Below, in pieces: positions 1 to 15,500 of a stretch of DNA of 64,000 nucleotides. The stretch is taken from NCBI RefSeq assembly GCF_037975245.1, contig NC_092582.1, forward strand, positions 15,579,077 to 15,643,076, given 5' to 3'. The number at the start of each line of letters is the position of its first letter. The first letter of the stretch is position 1. The stretch is from Apostichopus japonicus (taxonomy: Eukaryota > Echinodermata > Holothuroidea > Aspidochirotida > Stichopodidae). The position numbers and the translations under genes were made by a program. The notes beneath the pieces were generated by a model, which worked only from the letters and a program-made list of their open reading frames with translations, was not told where the DNA came from and did not search any database.

Positions 1-414
1 AAAACAGCCATACAACCAGTACTAATTGACTACGGGATCTTGTACCAGCAACTGATTATGGGACATTATAACCTCTCCACGCACATAAACATCTTTGCAA
101 GATTCCATGGCCTTTGGTTCAACTAAGTGAATTATTCCCTTAGCACCGATTTGGTTAGATCTAACGTAGATAGCCTGACGCTATAGTGTAGCCTTACCAA
201 AGACTAAAAAGGGCCTAAGCAGTAAGCTAGGCCTGTCTTCCGAGACGGCTGTGTGGCGTATTTACACACAACATAATAATAATACCAGGCTTCTTTACCA
301 TTACACTCTTCTGTAAAAGTAACGATAATACTTGAGCTACGTACAAGTACAACCGAGCAGTTCTTGTTTGGATCCTTGTTGTACACTGTAACTGCTACTG
401 AAAGCCACAAGATC

Positions 415-585
415 ATGTCAGGAGTTGGAGGAAGTATGATAACTGAAGCCAATGGGAAGGGCATTCTGTACATGCATCTTTCACACCTCATAGTGAAACC
501 AGACTGTATAAGCTTGCATAAAGAGTGTATAATTGGTGGAAATTACCATGAAGTTCTTCATCAGCATACGTGGCTGAAGGAAAAG
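415..585 (+). CDS. Exon 1 of ACLY-like paralogue 1 (start codon exon)
   Basis: Encodes residues 1-57 and ends in donor AAG/gtaact. It was identified because its NGK and HTWLKEK segments line up with the YGK and YPWISNT segments of paralogue 2 exon 1, and because the exon ends in phase 0, as exon 2 needs. A second in-frame ATG lies at 436, so the first seven residues are less certain. Confidence 0.75.
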
Positions 586-3500
586 GTAACTGACTGCTTA
601 AAATGGTTAACCCTAAGTTATAGTTAAAAAGCATTTTGCTGTTACTGTATTTATGCAGGCTAAACCTAAAAAACCTGAACCAATTAATTGAAGTAAAACT
701 ATGTTAATAGGATGTTGTGTCCCGCTAGTTTTCAGTATGGGTAAAGAAGTCATACAGTATAACCATTCCTCAAAGAAATCCCAGATGCTATTGTCAATGC
801 AGAACAAAACTATATACAGTTGGAACAGTTTGCTGGGATCCATCTTTTCCAATGAAAGATTTAAGAGTGAATTTTTATCATGTTGGCAAATACAAATCCA
901 AGAACTACATGTTTGCTAATTACATTGTTTTCTTGGTAAAAGTTGAAGATATCAGTTACCGCATCATGTATGCTATTTGTCATGGAACACCAAACTATGA
1001 CTTTGGGTTGAACTTTGAGTCACCTTGTTCAGGGCCATGGTCTGACTCTGACAGTCAGTCATACAATCAATTGACAACTATCTATATATGTGACTAGGTA
1101 GTTTTGAAAAAATATATTTTTAGTGGAGCTGTAAAGTGTAAAATTGATTAAAGAACACCTGATTTGTTTGTAATTATATTATTTCATTCATTCATTCCTT
1201 CATGCATTCATTCATTCCTTCATGCATTCATTCATTCATTCATTCATTCATCCACTCATGCATTCATTCATTCATTCATTCATTCATTCATTCATTCATT
1301 CATTCATTCTGTCCAGTATAAATAGAAGTATAAGAATTAGAAATATAAAAATTAGCATTATGATTTACTTTTATCGTAGTTACTTTTATAGTATTTTATA
1401 CAGTATCTGAAAAATATAAACAAAGGTTCAAGTGCTTCTGTTCGAATTTGAGTGCTTCTGTGTGAATTTGAGCACTTCTGTTTGAAATTTATCTAAATGT
1501 ACTTGATTGAGTTTTACATGATGATCTCATTATGTAGGCATATTGTTTCCTTGCAATCTACTAATTTTACTGTGTACATAACATTTTTTGTATCGTGCAC
1601 ATGTGTTTTCACATGAAATAATCAAAGTATCAGAGTTATGAATCTACCCAACTTGTTTAGCATTTTATTATGTGATAAATTAAGTTATTTCTACTTATAC
1701 TTCATTATCCCATTAATCCTTTCTCTCCATTGACCTTTCAGAAGATAGTGGTGAAACCAGATCAAGGGATAAAAAGACGAGGAGCAGATGGGTTGATCAA
1801 GCTTAATGTGGACATAGATGGAGCAGTTCAGTGGTTAAAGGAATTTGAAGCTAAAAACAAGGTTCGAAAATTAGTTTCCACAGTATGTACTAATGACATA
1901 GTTTTTTTGTGGTCTATTTTTGTACTTAAGGAATATTTAACCCCTGGAATGGGGGGGGGGTAAGGGGGGAGAGGGGGATTGACAAAATTCTTTGAGTCAC
2001 ATCAATTAGACAATTAAGTGATTTCAAGTCATGACTTGTTACAACACTGACCCTAAGTCACTGAGTTGTATCATATTGTTTACAGTGTACAGGTTTAATA
2101 TCTTCTTGCTAAAAATGATTCTTCTCTTTACAGGACACTTCAGGCAAGAACATTCAACGGTTTCTCTTGGAGCCATTTGTTCCCCATGACCTGGAGGAGG
2201 AGCGATACTTTGCTATTTACTCAGAATTGGAGTGTGATGTTATTCTCTTCTATGAAAAGGGAGGCGTGGACATTGGTGATGTAGACTCTAAGGTAAATAT
2301 ATATAAATTCTTATGTACATGTATGATAAGCTCTTTTCTATCTATTAGTACTTATAAGCATTTTTTGTTTCAGCAATCCTGGCATAAAAATGCTGCCGTA
2401 GGAGAAGCAATGGTGTTAGTGGACCCTTAAAGGGTGTGAAGACTCGCGCAAAAAGAAACGTCTAATGCCGGTTATCTGACCTAGTTTCCAATGAGGTGTA
2501 ACAGAAGTGTTAGACACCGCCATCGATCCCAGAAAATACACACACAGCTTGCTACCGTGGGTAATTAGACACTAGTGTACAGTCAGTACATACAGCTGCG
2601 GTCAATACCAACAGCACAGTGTACAAACGATACAGCGATGGACATCTCAGGTCCAGCTAAAGATAACAAGGTATCACGTTTTATTACTGTCTGCATTTTG
2701 TAGCGACAAGAGAAAAACTTCACTTGCAAGCAACGGAAAGTTAACTTTTTCACAGGACGGCACATGGTTTGGGGCGAGTCTTCAATGCTTTAAAGAATTC
2801 TGAAGAAGCTGGACATGTATGTTGTAATTCAGTAACCACATGTTGGCTAAGTCTAGTAGTCAACTGGGTCAGTTTTGAATTATAAGTGAGGAAAACTTCT
2901 ACATGTGTTTTACAATTTTTTAGACAAGTGCATACCATGTTGCCTACCTTAAGAGTGACTATGTTGGAAAATGTAGAATCAGAAAATAATATCAAATAAT
3001 CAACACCAGGATTAGCTCCCACCCCATATGGGGATTGTCGTGACTTAGCTGGGCCACTGCAAAGACAGTTGATATTGTCTACTGGTTCACATCCAGCCAG
3101 GAAGGGTGCGGTTTATTGCTGGCCACAAACCTTTATCTTACAGACAAGCAAATTTCATATATTATTATAATACTTTTTGTTTTAATTTGAAGAAATAAAG
3201 GCATTAAATCCAAGCATGAACCAATCATTAAGCATTATCATTATTAAAGCCAAGGTTTTCAATGAATCTTGCAACTTGTAACATACAGTATGAGTACATG
3301 AAGTTGATTAAGATTACAAGTATCTTTGTTTCCGTTATCCAATGATAGATAGATAGATAGATGGTTTATTCAGCCACATGCATAAAAATACAATGGAAAT
3401 TGTTCAAAACACAAGAGCTCTAAAACAGACATGAAATTGAAACGCAAAGCGATGAAACACATGGGTTGGCAGGGTTATGTTTCAGACTCTACCCTTGGAG

Positions 3501-6500
3501 TGAAGTCTCATATAGTCACCCACTGTGGTAGCTACAGTAGGTTTAGTAAAGCATTGGTACTGCATGGTTGCAAATTTTATGTTTTTTTGAAACTGCGAAG
3601 ATATACTTGAGCTTGATTAATGCTCAGATACAGATGCCGACTTTAATGGAAGTCCTTTCAAACAAGGTGTTTACTCAAAGTCAGCCTCGGGTCAGGTTTG
3701 GGACAAATTCAGTAAGATAGCACTGATTGGTTATAGATTTGATTTGATTTATTTGTTTTTCCTCAGTGTACAAACTTTAAATAGTGATAAAAGTCATATT
3801 AATTAACACGAGTCAATGTACAATGAGAAGGGAAGTGATCTATAAACCCTTTATAGGTTATATGCAGGCTTAATTAGTAGAGTCACTTCCCGAGGAAAAA
3901 AAAACATTATAATTAGAATCACACACATTGTTACCTTTTTTGTTTTTGTTTCATTTGCAGGCATCTAAAGTTTGTGTCCCTCTGAAGGAGCCTTTGGATG
4001 AAGCTGCTCTCCATGACTTACTATCAGAGAGGGTCACCGCTGCTGATGAAAGAGTGTCAGTGTGCAAAATGAGTTTATTATGGACCGGCATTAAGGGGAT
4101 GATAGAATGGGGGGGGGGGGGGTGTAATGGGCAGATGGGCTTTTAAAAGCTATTCAAGTGGCAATTGCCTTATAAAATGTTTGAGTGCCACCTGGTCATA
4201 TCAGCAAGGGTTTGAGTGCCAATTGACCATTGGCTGCTATTTTACTCCCATTCCATGAATTTAAGGAATTTATGTGGCAAATAAGCAGCAATTTTTGGTT
4301 GACAATTTTGAGATTCTTAATACCAGAAGGCAACAATTGTACGTAACTACTGTATGAAGCTGCAATTGAAAAAAGCATAAACATGGAGTTTGTGATTAAT
4401 TTACTATTTTTGGGCAACCACTCATGACCAGCTCCAAACCTGTACAGCAGCTGTTCAGTGTGGAGCAAGAGACATCAGGTTATTACCAACTTCCCTAATG
4501 TCTTATAAAACCTCCCTGACATTGCTTTTCATGGTCAGTTTTTTCACCATTTTACCCATAATAAAAGTACACGTTTTGTGGATGATATTTGTTTCTGACA
4601 TAATTAGGATAATTTCTTTTGTTTCTCTTCCTCTTCAGGAAACTTTCAGAGTTTATAAAGGAGTTGTTTCAGCTCTATCGAGATCTTCACTTTACATATT
4701 TAGAGATCAATCCTCTGGGTAAGGTTTCTTACCCTCTGCAGGGAATAAATTTTATCCAGAACTAATGAGAAAAATGTTATCCATAATGGACAAATTGCTA
4801 TACCAGTGTAAAGATGTACAGTATAGCATATTTAAGGGACAAAAATTCAGTGACTTCAAAGTAGTCAGACAAAATTTGAACGCTAAGTTATCATGTTATC
4901 CCCTGTCTCGGTACTTGTCTGGTTATTTTGCTCAGTTTATTTTATACGTGGAACCTGTTTTTGTTGTTTGCATTATCCTTGTATATCTGCATGCTTTCAT
5001 ACAACTGGCATTGTTATCAACAATGAATATGCATATTGTAGGTTTCTTTGTAACAACAAATAGTCAGAGAAAAAGGCTATACGAAATTGAAAAATTGCTA
5101 TGAACTTGAAGGGCAAAGATAGTACAAACAAGCAAAAACTGTTCCATATATAAAATAAAATGACCAGACAAACTCATACAAGCAGGGATACAGGGAATCA
5201 CTCAATGTCCAATGAATTTTGTCCCATTAAATGCATTTTTGCACTGATTTGTAGCAGACTTTCTGTGGCAAAACACATTAGTTGTTAAATTCACTTATAA
5301 AATTCTATCTGCATGATAACAGGCTGAAACTCGTATTTGTGCAGTTTGTGGCTTATGCTCAATATTGTTACCAAACTTTCTGCTTGATGTGGTACTGTCA
5401 TAACTTACTTATTTCCATTTCATAAAGTTGTTGTTGATCTATTCCATATATAACGATCGATTCCATAAATCATTGATGCTTCTTATAAGGATTGTATCTC
5501 TTCTTCTGACACAAAATTCAGTTATTTGTATTTGTACAAATAATTCATCAAAAGGTAAATGTTATGATACTATGAGATTTTAAGTTTTTGCATGTGATTA
5601 TGACTTATTAGGAGAAAGTTCCAATGTGAGAAAATCTTCTCAATGTTTGGTTCTGGTTTTGTATTGTTTTGTGAAACTTCTGTTAGTACTGAGTTTTGCT
5701 CAGTTAGAATATTTATTGACTATACACGTCTCACTGGGTTAGATAAAATTTCTGGAAATTGCTTTGTTGTATTTAACTGTAGTCCATTCAGTAACATAAG
5801 GCTCTGTTAATCCAATCTGTCCCTGATCGCTTCTGAATTGAACCTCTCCTTTTGCTAAAAACTGCAGTTATTCAAAACTTGACTGTGTCCTGTTTATTTA
5901 GTTTGACAGTTTAATTTTGAGTTATTTGACAGTTATGTAACTTGTCCTGTTTAATTAATTTAATTTTGACAGTTCTTCAACTTGTCCTGTTTCATTTAAA
6001 AATAATTTCTGAAAAAAGTCACCAAATTGCGACGAGTTACGGTTCAAATCTTTTCATGAAACTGCTTTGATGTTAGGATGTTAATATTGCGCAAAGTCTC
6101 ATTTTTAGTGAACCAAACTTTTTTCCTTTTTAACAGTTGTTCGTGAGAAGATACACGTCTTAGACGTAGCAGCTAAACTCGACCGTAACGCACAGTCTCT
6201 TTGTAAAGATAAATGGAGTTCAGAGGTCCAGTGGACAAAGAAAGCTGGAAGGGAGCAGATAAAAGAGGTAAAGTAAGGGTTAAATTTATCATTCTTGAGG
6301 TAAACAGGGGGGGGGGGGGGCGTGAATAGGAGGTTGTAGGAGCACATAGTTCAAGATTCAGTGTTTAATATTTTGCAGATCTCATTGTCATGGCTGTTTG
6401 TGTTATTTTTAAGATCTTACTTTGTCAAACAGAATTGATACAAGTTTAACTTACTTCGTAGGTCTTGATTGTGAGTGAGAAAAAATTGGGAAGTGCACCC

Positions 6501-9500
6501 CACTTTTTGACTGTTAGATGGCCCTACAAATATTAGCAGTATAGTTACACATAGTTAGTAGCATGTTCTGAGGAACTATACTTAATTTCTCTACTATGTC
6601 CTGCCCACCCCTCCATCTCCACCCCTGCCCAAACCGTCCCCCCCTCCCGGGCCCCCACTCAGTACCACATTAGGAGGAAGTACACAATGTACAAATAAAG
6701 AATAAAGAAATTCATGACTAGAATGAGATTCAAACCAGTGACCTTTGATTTACAAGCCCAGCTCTCCATCAATTAACTTAGCCTTCAGTGCTCATGCATA
6801 TCCTTATATATAGCACCCCTTATATATCCCTTATATATAGCACCCTTTATATATCCCTTATATATCCTTATATATAGCACCCTTTATATATCCCTTATAT
6901 ATCCTTATATATAGCACCCCTGATCCTTATATATAGCAACCCTGATATATCCCTTATATATCCTTATATATAGCAACCTTTATATATCCTTATATATAGC
7001 ACCCCTTATATATCCCTTATATATCCTTGTGTATCCTTATATATATCCTTATATATCCTTAAATATAGCACCCTTATATATCACTTATATCTCCTTATGT
7101 ATCCTTATATATATCCTTATATATAGCACCCCTGATCCTTTATAGCACCCCTTATATATCCCTTATATATCCTTATATATGGCACCCCTTATATATCCTT
7201 ATATATAGCACCTCTTATATATCCCTTATATATCCTTATATATAGCACCCCTTACATATCCTTATATATAGCACCGGCCCTTATATATCCCTTATATATC
7301 CTTATAAATAGCACCCCTTATATATCCATCATATATCCTTATGTATCCTTATATATATCCTTATATATCTTTATATAACCTTATATGTCCTTATTTATAG
7401 CACCCAGCAAAGTTTTGATCTGCAGTCAGAGACTACAGCTAGACAAGTTTCGTGGAACCAGATAGGACCAATATGACAGCGCCCTCTGTCAATTTTTGGG
7501 CGTGACTGGAGAGCCCCATTGATGTTACAAATTTGATGTCATTCTCATAATTAATCTTTAAATTTATTATAGTGTTGCTGAAATTTCTCTTTTTAATTTT
7601 TTAATTTTTTTTATAGGAGAAACATATCAGTTCTCTTGATGCTACCTGTGCTGGAAGCATGAAACTGACTGTTCTGAATAAGACTGGTCATTTATGGGCA
7701 GTCCTAGGAGGAGGTGGCACTTCACTGATGCTGGCGTAAGACTTTGTCACTTTAGAACATGCTTTTGTGATGAACAGAGTCCGTAGAATCTGAATACTGC
7801 GCTTTGGAAAAGAGTTTATTTCTAATTAATGTCTGAGCGTGATCAATTTCAAAGACTATATTCATACAGTCAATCGCTCAGTCTGTGTGTCAGTATTGAT
7901 AGCCTTAGTGTGGCGGCGCTAAATTGTTTTGATTACTCTGATGAAACACCCAAAATTGCCGTCAGGAATGATGAAATTGAGCGTAGGTTCTAAAATGAGT
8001 CCATACCATACACTCATTGAGACACAAAAGATTTCTGGGTAATTGGATTAAATGGTCGATACAACCCTGTAGTAAAGTTAGGAACGAGATATTTACAGGC
8101 TTTGTTAAAATCTTACCACCTTTGAGATGAAGCTCCGATTCTATATTTTATAAGCAGATATCTGTAGATCAGAATACGATATGTTTTCTACCTTAAAAAT
8201 TGGAAGTTGTCGACATTTTAATGTTAACGAATTGTTTGAAATTGAATTTTTTAATTTTTTTTTTTAATTTCACCAGTGACACAATGGATACTATGGCTTG
8301 TCTGGAGGAACTGGCCTGTTATTCACAGTTCACCAAACTAGATGCTAATGAATTGTATGAACTCCTCACGACAGTAATTGGATTAATGTTGGAGGAGGAA
8401 AAAGATGGAAATGGCAAGGCTTTGATGATTGGCAGTATAGCCAATGACATAGTTACCATGATCGAATTGAAGAAGATGTCTGGAGAGGTGCGTATTTTAC
8501 AGTAGACCGTTGTATTTTCTTTCTATATAGCTCACATCCCACCCGCCCTTTCCATTTTATATGGCTCAAGTAGCGAGGTCATTACTAGGGGTGTTAGCTC
8601 AGTGGTTAACGCCGGTGCCTTTCAATCAGAAGGAACCCGAGTTCGAGTCACTCCGAGATTATTTTATGTCGTCCAGTTACAGAGTTGTTGACAATTGACA
8701 ATTCATAATCATGGACGTTAATTATGAATCTAAGAGACTGAAATCGGTCAGCTTGCGGCTTTGATAAGCCAATGTGGCCTCTTCGCAAGTTCCTGCTTGC
8801 AGGAGGATCTAACATACATACATACATACATACATACATACATGCATACACACATACAGTACTATGTATGTGACTATATCTACTATCATAACAGTTTCTT
8901 TTTAATTGCCTAAATATGGTGCAGTCTCTGTTAATTAGCAAAAGTATTTTGGATTACGGCATCTTCATCTTCACGCAAGATTTTTACCCGCTGTGATACT
9001 ACACTGGTTTGCAATATTTTTTTTTATACTGGCCCAGGGGTTGGGGTTAACTTAACATGATTCAGTTTGAACAAACAAAATTGGATCTTGCAGTTCGAAA
9101 CACGATTTTTAGTAGCTGTCAGGAGGTAAACAAAGCCTTACTTGATCGTGAAATGTGAATTGCAGCATTTTTTTAGCTAACATAATATTCTGCCTCGTAA
9201 AAGCGAAAGCATACATTGACAGCTTGCCGTAACTGGAGGATCTGAATATGCAAGTGGTTACACATAGCTTTGTGATAGGTCTAAGAAGCCATTTCACTTT
9301 TCTTTAGCGCTATGTGACGTGAAAACTGATAACTGATGATGTTAAACCTGCCTTTCAAAGTCCATGGTATTGCAAGGCGATACTAGTATTTTCTTTTTTC
9401 TGCATATTTTCAGCCATCTTCATTTGCAGTAATATAGCAGTAGGAGGTTGGACTTCTGGAAATCATTTCTTCATGATTTAGCAGCACTGTGATCATACTG

Positions 9501-12500
9501 TTCTTATATTATTTTAGACTTTGTCACTCAATTTAGCAGATAATAATAACGTTACAAAGCAATCAGTGAAAACGAACGTTAGCTTTGTTTCAAGTAGGGA
9601 CTCTATTATTTTGTTAACTATTATAACTATTTACTATATATTAACTATATATAACTAGTTATTATAGTTGTTATAACTATCAACTATATATTTACTATAT
9701 ATAACTATATTATAACTATTAACTATTATAACTATTATTTTGTGCAGCTTTGAGTGCTGTCTTCATTCACATTATGTGAATGAAATCTGTACCAAAGTTA
9801 TCCTCTTGTTTTTTCTTTTGACCCTCAGGGAATCTTTAGAGCCCTCGATGAGTACAAGGATAAACTGAGGGCAGCAAATATTTCATTGATTATTCGATCG
9901 AATGTTGGAGTAGTGAGTGAGAAGAATGAGAAGGTACCATCTGAGCTGGCAGAGCTAGGTAAAATGTGTACAGTAGGATTTATTTTTTTATTAAGAAATT
10001 GTGTCACGAATAGGACAAAGGCGGTGGCATTTGAAGCAATAAGGCTTAGCAATTTGGAGGTTCCGGGATCGATACCCGGCCGGGTCATAGTAAGGTAGAT
10101 TTTCCCATCTGAAATGACTTTCTAAATTGTAAAGATACCATATTTAAGTTAAAATGTTGAATTGGAAGCCACCCGGCGTGTAAGTTATAATCCATAAGCC
10201 CTTGCGGGTTTCTCCCACATTTGTGGTTGCCTAAGCGTCGTAAAAATAACCGATTATTATGATCATCGTGATTTCAAAATATTGAAGTTTGGGTGTTTGT
10301 CATTCTGACAAGGATTCTTGGCTTTTGTTTGTGCCATATTCAGTTTAGTATCAACAATGTAACGAGATATTTTGAAATATTATATGTTGTTACTTTACTA
10401 TGAAAATCAGGTAACCGCTTAAGGTCATACTTTTACCCACTCAGCCTAGGCCTAGCTTACAATGTTTTCATACCAGAAGTACCAATTAAATGTAACCATA
10501 GAAACTCAAGGGCTTAAAAAGTCTGTTTTGATAGGACTTTTTGGCTGAAAGGATAGATAGGGTTGTCACAGAACCCTCAAAATCGACCAAGATTGATTGT
10601 CCTGTTTTTCATAGTGAAAAACTCTGTCCTGGCCGAAGACATGAATGTCCTATTTTGTCCTGATTTTCAGGACTTTTGGTGGAGAACAAGTACGTCTCTC
10701 TTTTTGGATATAGTTATTACTGCAATGGCTTCACTACTGCACATATTTCTACATTAGCAGTAAATTTCCATTACAACTTAAATAACAATAATATATATCC
10801 TAGTACTATATCATGGCTGAAAGTAGGAACAGCAACCAGTAGTTATAGGATTGTAAATGTAGTTTATAGCATCACTAGTCTATATCGAAGAGAAATACTA
10901 GATAACATTAATACCAATCATACAGTACTTGCCACGGTGATAACAAAAAGTAGAACTAGTTTGAAATACTCAAGAGTTTTCTAAGTATATTATTCAAACA
11001 ATATGAGCTACTTCAGGCAGTGGAAATAAACTGTTTAGGGCAAAATGTACTTTTACTAAAGAAGATTGTTTGATTTGAAAGAAAAAAGTAGTCAAAACTG
11101 TTTCTGTTGATTGTTATAAATGCTGTCATTTCACAGGTATTCCCATTTTCGTGTTTGGTGGCGATGTTCCGATACGTGAACTTGTCAATTTTGCTCTGAA
11201 GAAGACCTCCGACCCTCCCTCTAATCAGCCAAGAGCAACTTATCAGGTATTATATGATTTGTGTTTATCATCAATAACTTCAAAAAGTACATGATGTGTG
11301 AACTCCATACCTGGAATGTTGATTTACCATAATGATACTGATTATAGGAACTCTATTGTTTGTGTGGCAGTCAAAGGTCATCTGAGGTCAGTCTGCAAAC
11401 TTTGTAACCATGATAACTATAAAAGTAAAGCTTGGATAGGCTTTACATTTGGTATGTTGATTGATCTGATTGAGTGCAATAGTCCTATTATTGCTAAGGA
11501 GATCAAAGGACATTCCAGTGCCAACACAAAGTCTGAAAACTTTGTAAACACTAAAACTCCAAAAGCAAAGCTAGGATGAATTTCATACATAGTATGTGTT
11601 TAGCGAGATAGAAGGGGTATACGGATAAACAAACGTGACCTTCACTCACCTCTTTATTGAGTTGGCTGCGCTGAGTATCATCACCTGTCGCACCATAGTC
11701 CGTTCCCGTATAATACAAGGGAGATAGCAATGAGTCCGGCCGCTGGACGAATTATAATACGTAAAATGATATGGATAAAATGGTAAAATAAACTACATCA
11801 GGTCCGATGAATTATGTTAATGAATTCCCCGCGCAGTGCACTGATAAATAATATAATGTTCACTCCATTCAAGAGATCGTTATTTCCGACGTAGAAATAT
11901 GATGTTCCGAGGAAGAAAAATCCAATGTAAACAGATAAATTAATGAGCGAACAACTCGCGAGAAATTTAGGTCCGTTCACGACGATAGATCGTAGAGTTC
12001 CTCCGTTAACAAGAGGGCGCTCGAGTATATTACAAAAGAAATGAAAAGGTAGTAAATACAGAGTCGCTACATCAGCCCCCTCGCAGATCACAAATCATCC
12101 AAAAGTGATCGATAAAGCACGAGACAAAATGTCAAACAAATATGAAATACCCATATATTTACATGGGATCCTCAACCATAACGCGCTGGCCAATGAACGT
12201 GCCTGCCAGAACGCGTTATTGCTCTGGGGTTGGGCGCAGCCTCATGCGATTGAGTCGTGGCTGCCGAGGTCGGTGTCGGTGTCGTCGATCGTTTCGGCAC
12301 TGGTTTTGCTGTCGTTGTGGAGTAATTATGGTTTGCTGGGGTGTCGTCAGGCTCCTCCAACATATACGCCACTTTCAATCGGTCGATCGATACAGCATCG
12401 TGTTTGCCGTTCATGTCCAGTACAAAGTACTTGTCAGTCCTCTTGATGACTCGATGTGGGCCACGGTATGGAGGTTGTAAAGGACGCTTCACGGTGTCGT

Positions 12501-15500
12501 CGCGTATCCATACGTGAGTGCATGTTGACAAGGCCTTGGTCTGTTGTGACGGGCGGGTATTCGTTCTAGTCTGCGTTGGAACTAGTTTAGCCATAGATCT
12601 CTTGAGACGGTCGGCATATTCAAAGGGGTCGAGTGACGATTCGTCTGAACTGGCGGTGACCAACTGACAGGGTAGTCGTAGTGTGGTACCAAAAACTAGC
12701 TCAGCTGCACTACATCCGATATCTTCTTTCAGCGTTGTTCGGATGCTGAGAAGGATCATGGGTAGGGTTTCTGTCCACTGGATGTTGTTACGTGCCTTGA
12801 GTGAGGACTTGAGGTGTCGGTGGAAGCGTTCCACGAGACCATTGGCTGCAGGGTGGTAAGCTGTCGTACGGATACGTTTACTTCCCAACAGTAGCGTCAA
12901 CTGCTTGAAAAGGGCGGACTCGAATTGTGCGCCTCTATCGGTCGTGATTGTCGACGGAGTCCCAAACATGGCGATCCACCTCGTGACAAATGCTTTCGCG
13001 ACTGTCTCGGCGGTGATGTCGGGAATGCAAATTGCTTCTGGCCATCTCGTGAAGCGATCAACAATGGTTAGAAGGCATCGGTAACCATTTGAAGGCGATA
13101 ACGGTCCAACAATATCGATATGGATGTGGTCGAATCGTGCGTCGGGTGTGGCGAAAGTACCGAGAGGTGTGACAGTGTGTCTATGAACCTTAGATTGTTG
13201 ACATCGCAAACATGCTTTAGCCCACTGACGGACGTCTTTGTTGATGCTCGGCCAGACGAACCGTTCCCTGATCAGGCGTTGTGTTGCACGAATACCTGGA
13301 TGGGACATCGAGTGAAGTGCGTCGAAAACTGCCCGGCGGAACGTAGCAGGTACGAATGGTCGTGCATTACCAGTCGACATGTCACACAGTATGGTGCCAT
13401 CCTTGGTCGGGAGAGGTACGTCACGAAGCTTGAGCGATGGTGACTCACGTAAGGCGATGATGTCGTCATCGTGCTCTTGCTGCTTGGCGATTTCTGCGAA
13501 GTCGATGGGCGTGTCAGAACGCGGTTGGTTTAAGGCGTTGACATGGACTCTGGAGAGAGCGTCCGCGACTACGTTGTCGACTCCTTTAACATGGCGTATG
13601 TCGTTGGTGAACTGCGACACGTAATCTAGTTGCCTTATTTCTCTCGGCGAGTAACGATCGGAACTTGCCTTGAGTGCGAAGGTTAAGGGTTTGTGGTCGG
13701 TCAGTACGAAAAACGTCCTTCCTTCCAAATTGTGGCGGAAATTCCGTATGGTTTGGTACGCGGCTAGGAGTTCACGTCCAAAAGCACTGTACCGAGTTTC
13801 AGTGGGGCTCAGCTTCTTGGAGTAGAAGGAGATCGGTTGCCACTGATCGTCGTGGTATTGTTGTAAGACCCCACCGATTGCCCCATCTGAGGCGTCGACC
13901 ATAATGCAGATGGGCTTAGATGGGTCAGGGTGTGTCAACAGTGTGGCGTTAGCAAGAGCAGTCTTACTAGCCTTGAAAGCTTCCGTCGCTTCGTCAGTCC
14001 AGATGATTGGCGCTGATTTCTTCTTCTTACCAGCCAGCAAGTTGGTTAGCGGCAACAACAATTTCGAACATCGAGGTAGGAACCGCCGGTAGAAATTTAC
14101 CAGTCCGAGATATTCCCGTAGTTTCCGTAGCATTGTTGGACGGGGAAAATCCTGAACTGCTGCTACTTTTTCCTGGAGTGGTCGGATTCCGTCGGCGTCG
14201 ACACGGTGGCCAAGAAAATTGAGCGCACTTACGCCAAAGGTGCATTTGTCGGGATTGATGACAACTCCGTACTCGTTGAGCTTGGTGAAAAGTTGCCGAA
14301 GATGGTGTTCATGCTCTTCAACCGATGCACTGGCGATGAGAAGATCGTCGATGTAAGGGTAGCAAAACGGAAGTCCTCGCGTGACCTCGTCGATGAAACG
14401 TTGGAATGTCTGAGCCGCGTTGCGTAGACCAAATGGCATCCTGATGAATTCGAAAAGGCCAAATGGTGTTGTTATCGCTGTTTTGCCCACGTCGGACAGC
14501 TCTACTGGTATTTGGTGATAGGCTCGGACCAGATCGATTTTCGAGAAAATCTTCGCGCCATTCAAAGAGGACGAAAAATCGTGAATGTGCGGAATGGGGT
14601 ATTGGTCCGGTACAGTAACGTTGTTGAGTCCTCTGTAGTCTCCACATGGCCTCCAGTCTCCCGATTTCTTCGGGACCATGTGAAGAGGTGAAGCCCAGTT
14701 GGAATCAGATTGACGGATGATTCCGAGTTGGAGCATGTGGTCAAATTCCTGACGTGCAATCTTCAATTTGTCGGGTGCCAGTCGACGAGCACGCGCCACC
14801 ACTGGTGGACCATTGGTCTTGATGTGATGTCTAACGTTGTGTTGAACAGGTGATTCGGTGAAAGATTGTCGAATGAGGTCAGGGAATTCAGCCAGTAGCG
14901 TTTTAAAGCGTTCGTCGGACTTCGGTGAGGCAAACATGATGTGGGAAGGGGCATGGTTGCTGCTTTTCCCATGGACACTGAGATTCGTGGTCTTGTCGAT
15001 CAGTTTGTAGAGGCAAACATCGACCAGGAGCTGATATTTCCGTAAGAAATCCATGCCGAGTATGGCTCTCGTGGTGTCGGCGACGATAAAAACCCAACGG
15101 TAGGTCCGTCTCAGCCCCAGATTCAGCGTTAACGATCTCATGCCGTACGTCTTGATCGGCGTGTCGTTGACCGCGAGTAGCTCGTGTGTAGCCGGTGTGT
15201 GTCGTCGGTCATTTGCCGTTGCGGGTAGGACACTTACCTCGGCCCCAGTGTCAATGAGGAAGCGTGTGCCGTTGTCTCTGTCGGTGACATAAAACAGGCG
15301 ACTTTCCCCTTGGCCAGCAAGACCCGTCGCTACTAGTCGCTGGCCGTGGAGTTTTCCGCTTTAGTAGCTCCTTTGTGGGTGCACGGCGGTCGGCAGTGAT
15401 TGGCATCGTCACCAAAGGTGTGGTGGTACCAGCAAATACCTCCAGTTGGTGTACTGTCACGGGACTTGCGGTTGTTATTAGACTTGGGGCGCGACTTCGA

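Noticed and set aside
4765-5103. 112-codon frame with a hydrophobic stretch
   Set aside because: Entirely inside intron 5 of paralogue 1; AT-rich hydrophobic stretch without homology.
8588-8660. Functional tRNA gene
   Set aside because: A and B boxes present, but anticodon and T-arm pairing is poor and a second diverged copy has a poly-A tail; SINE is the better reading.
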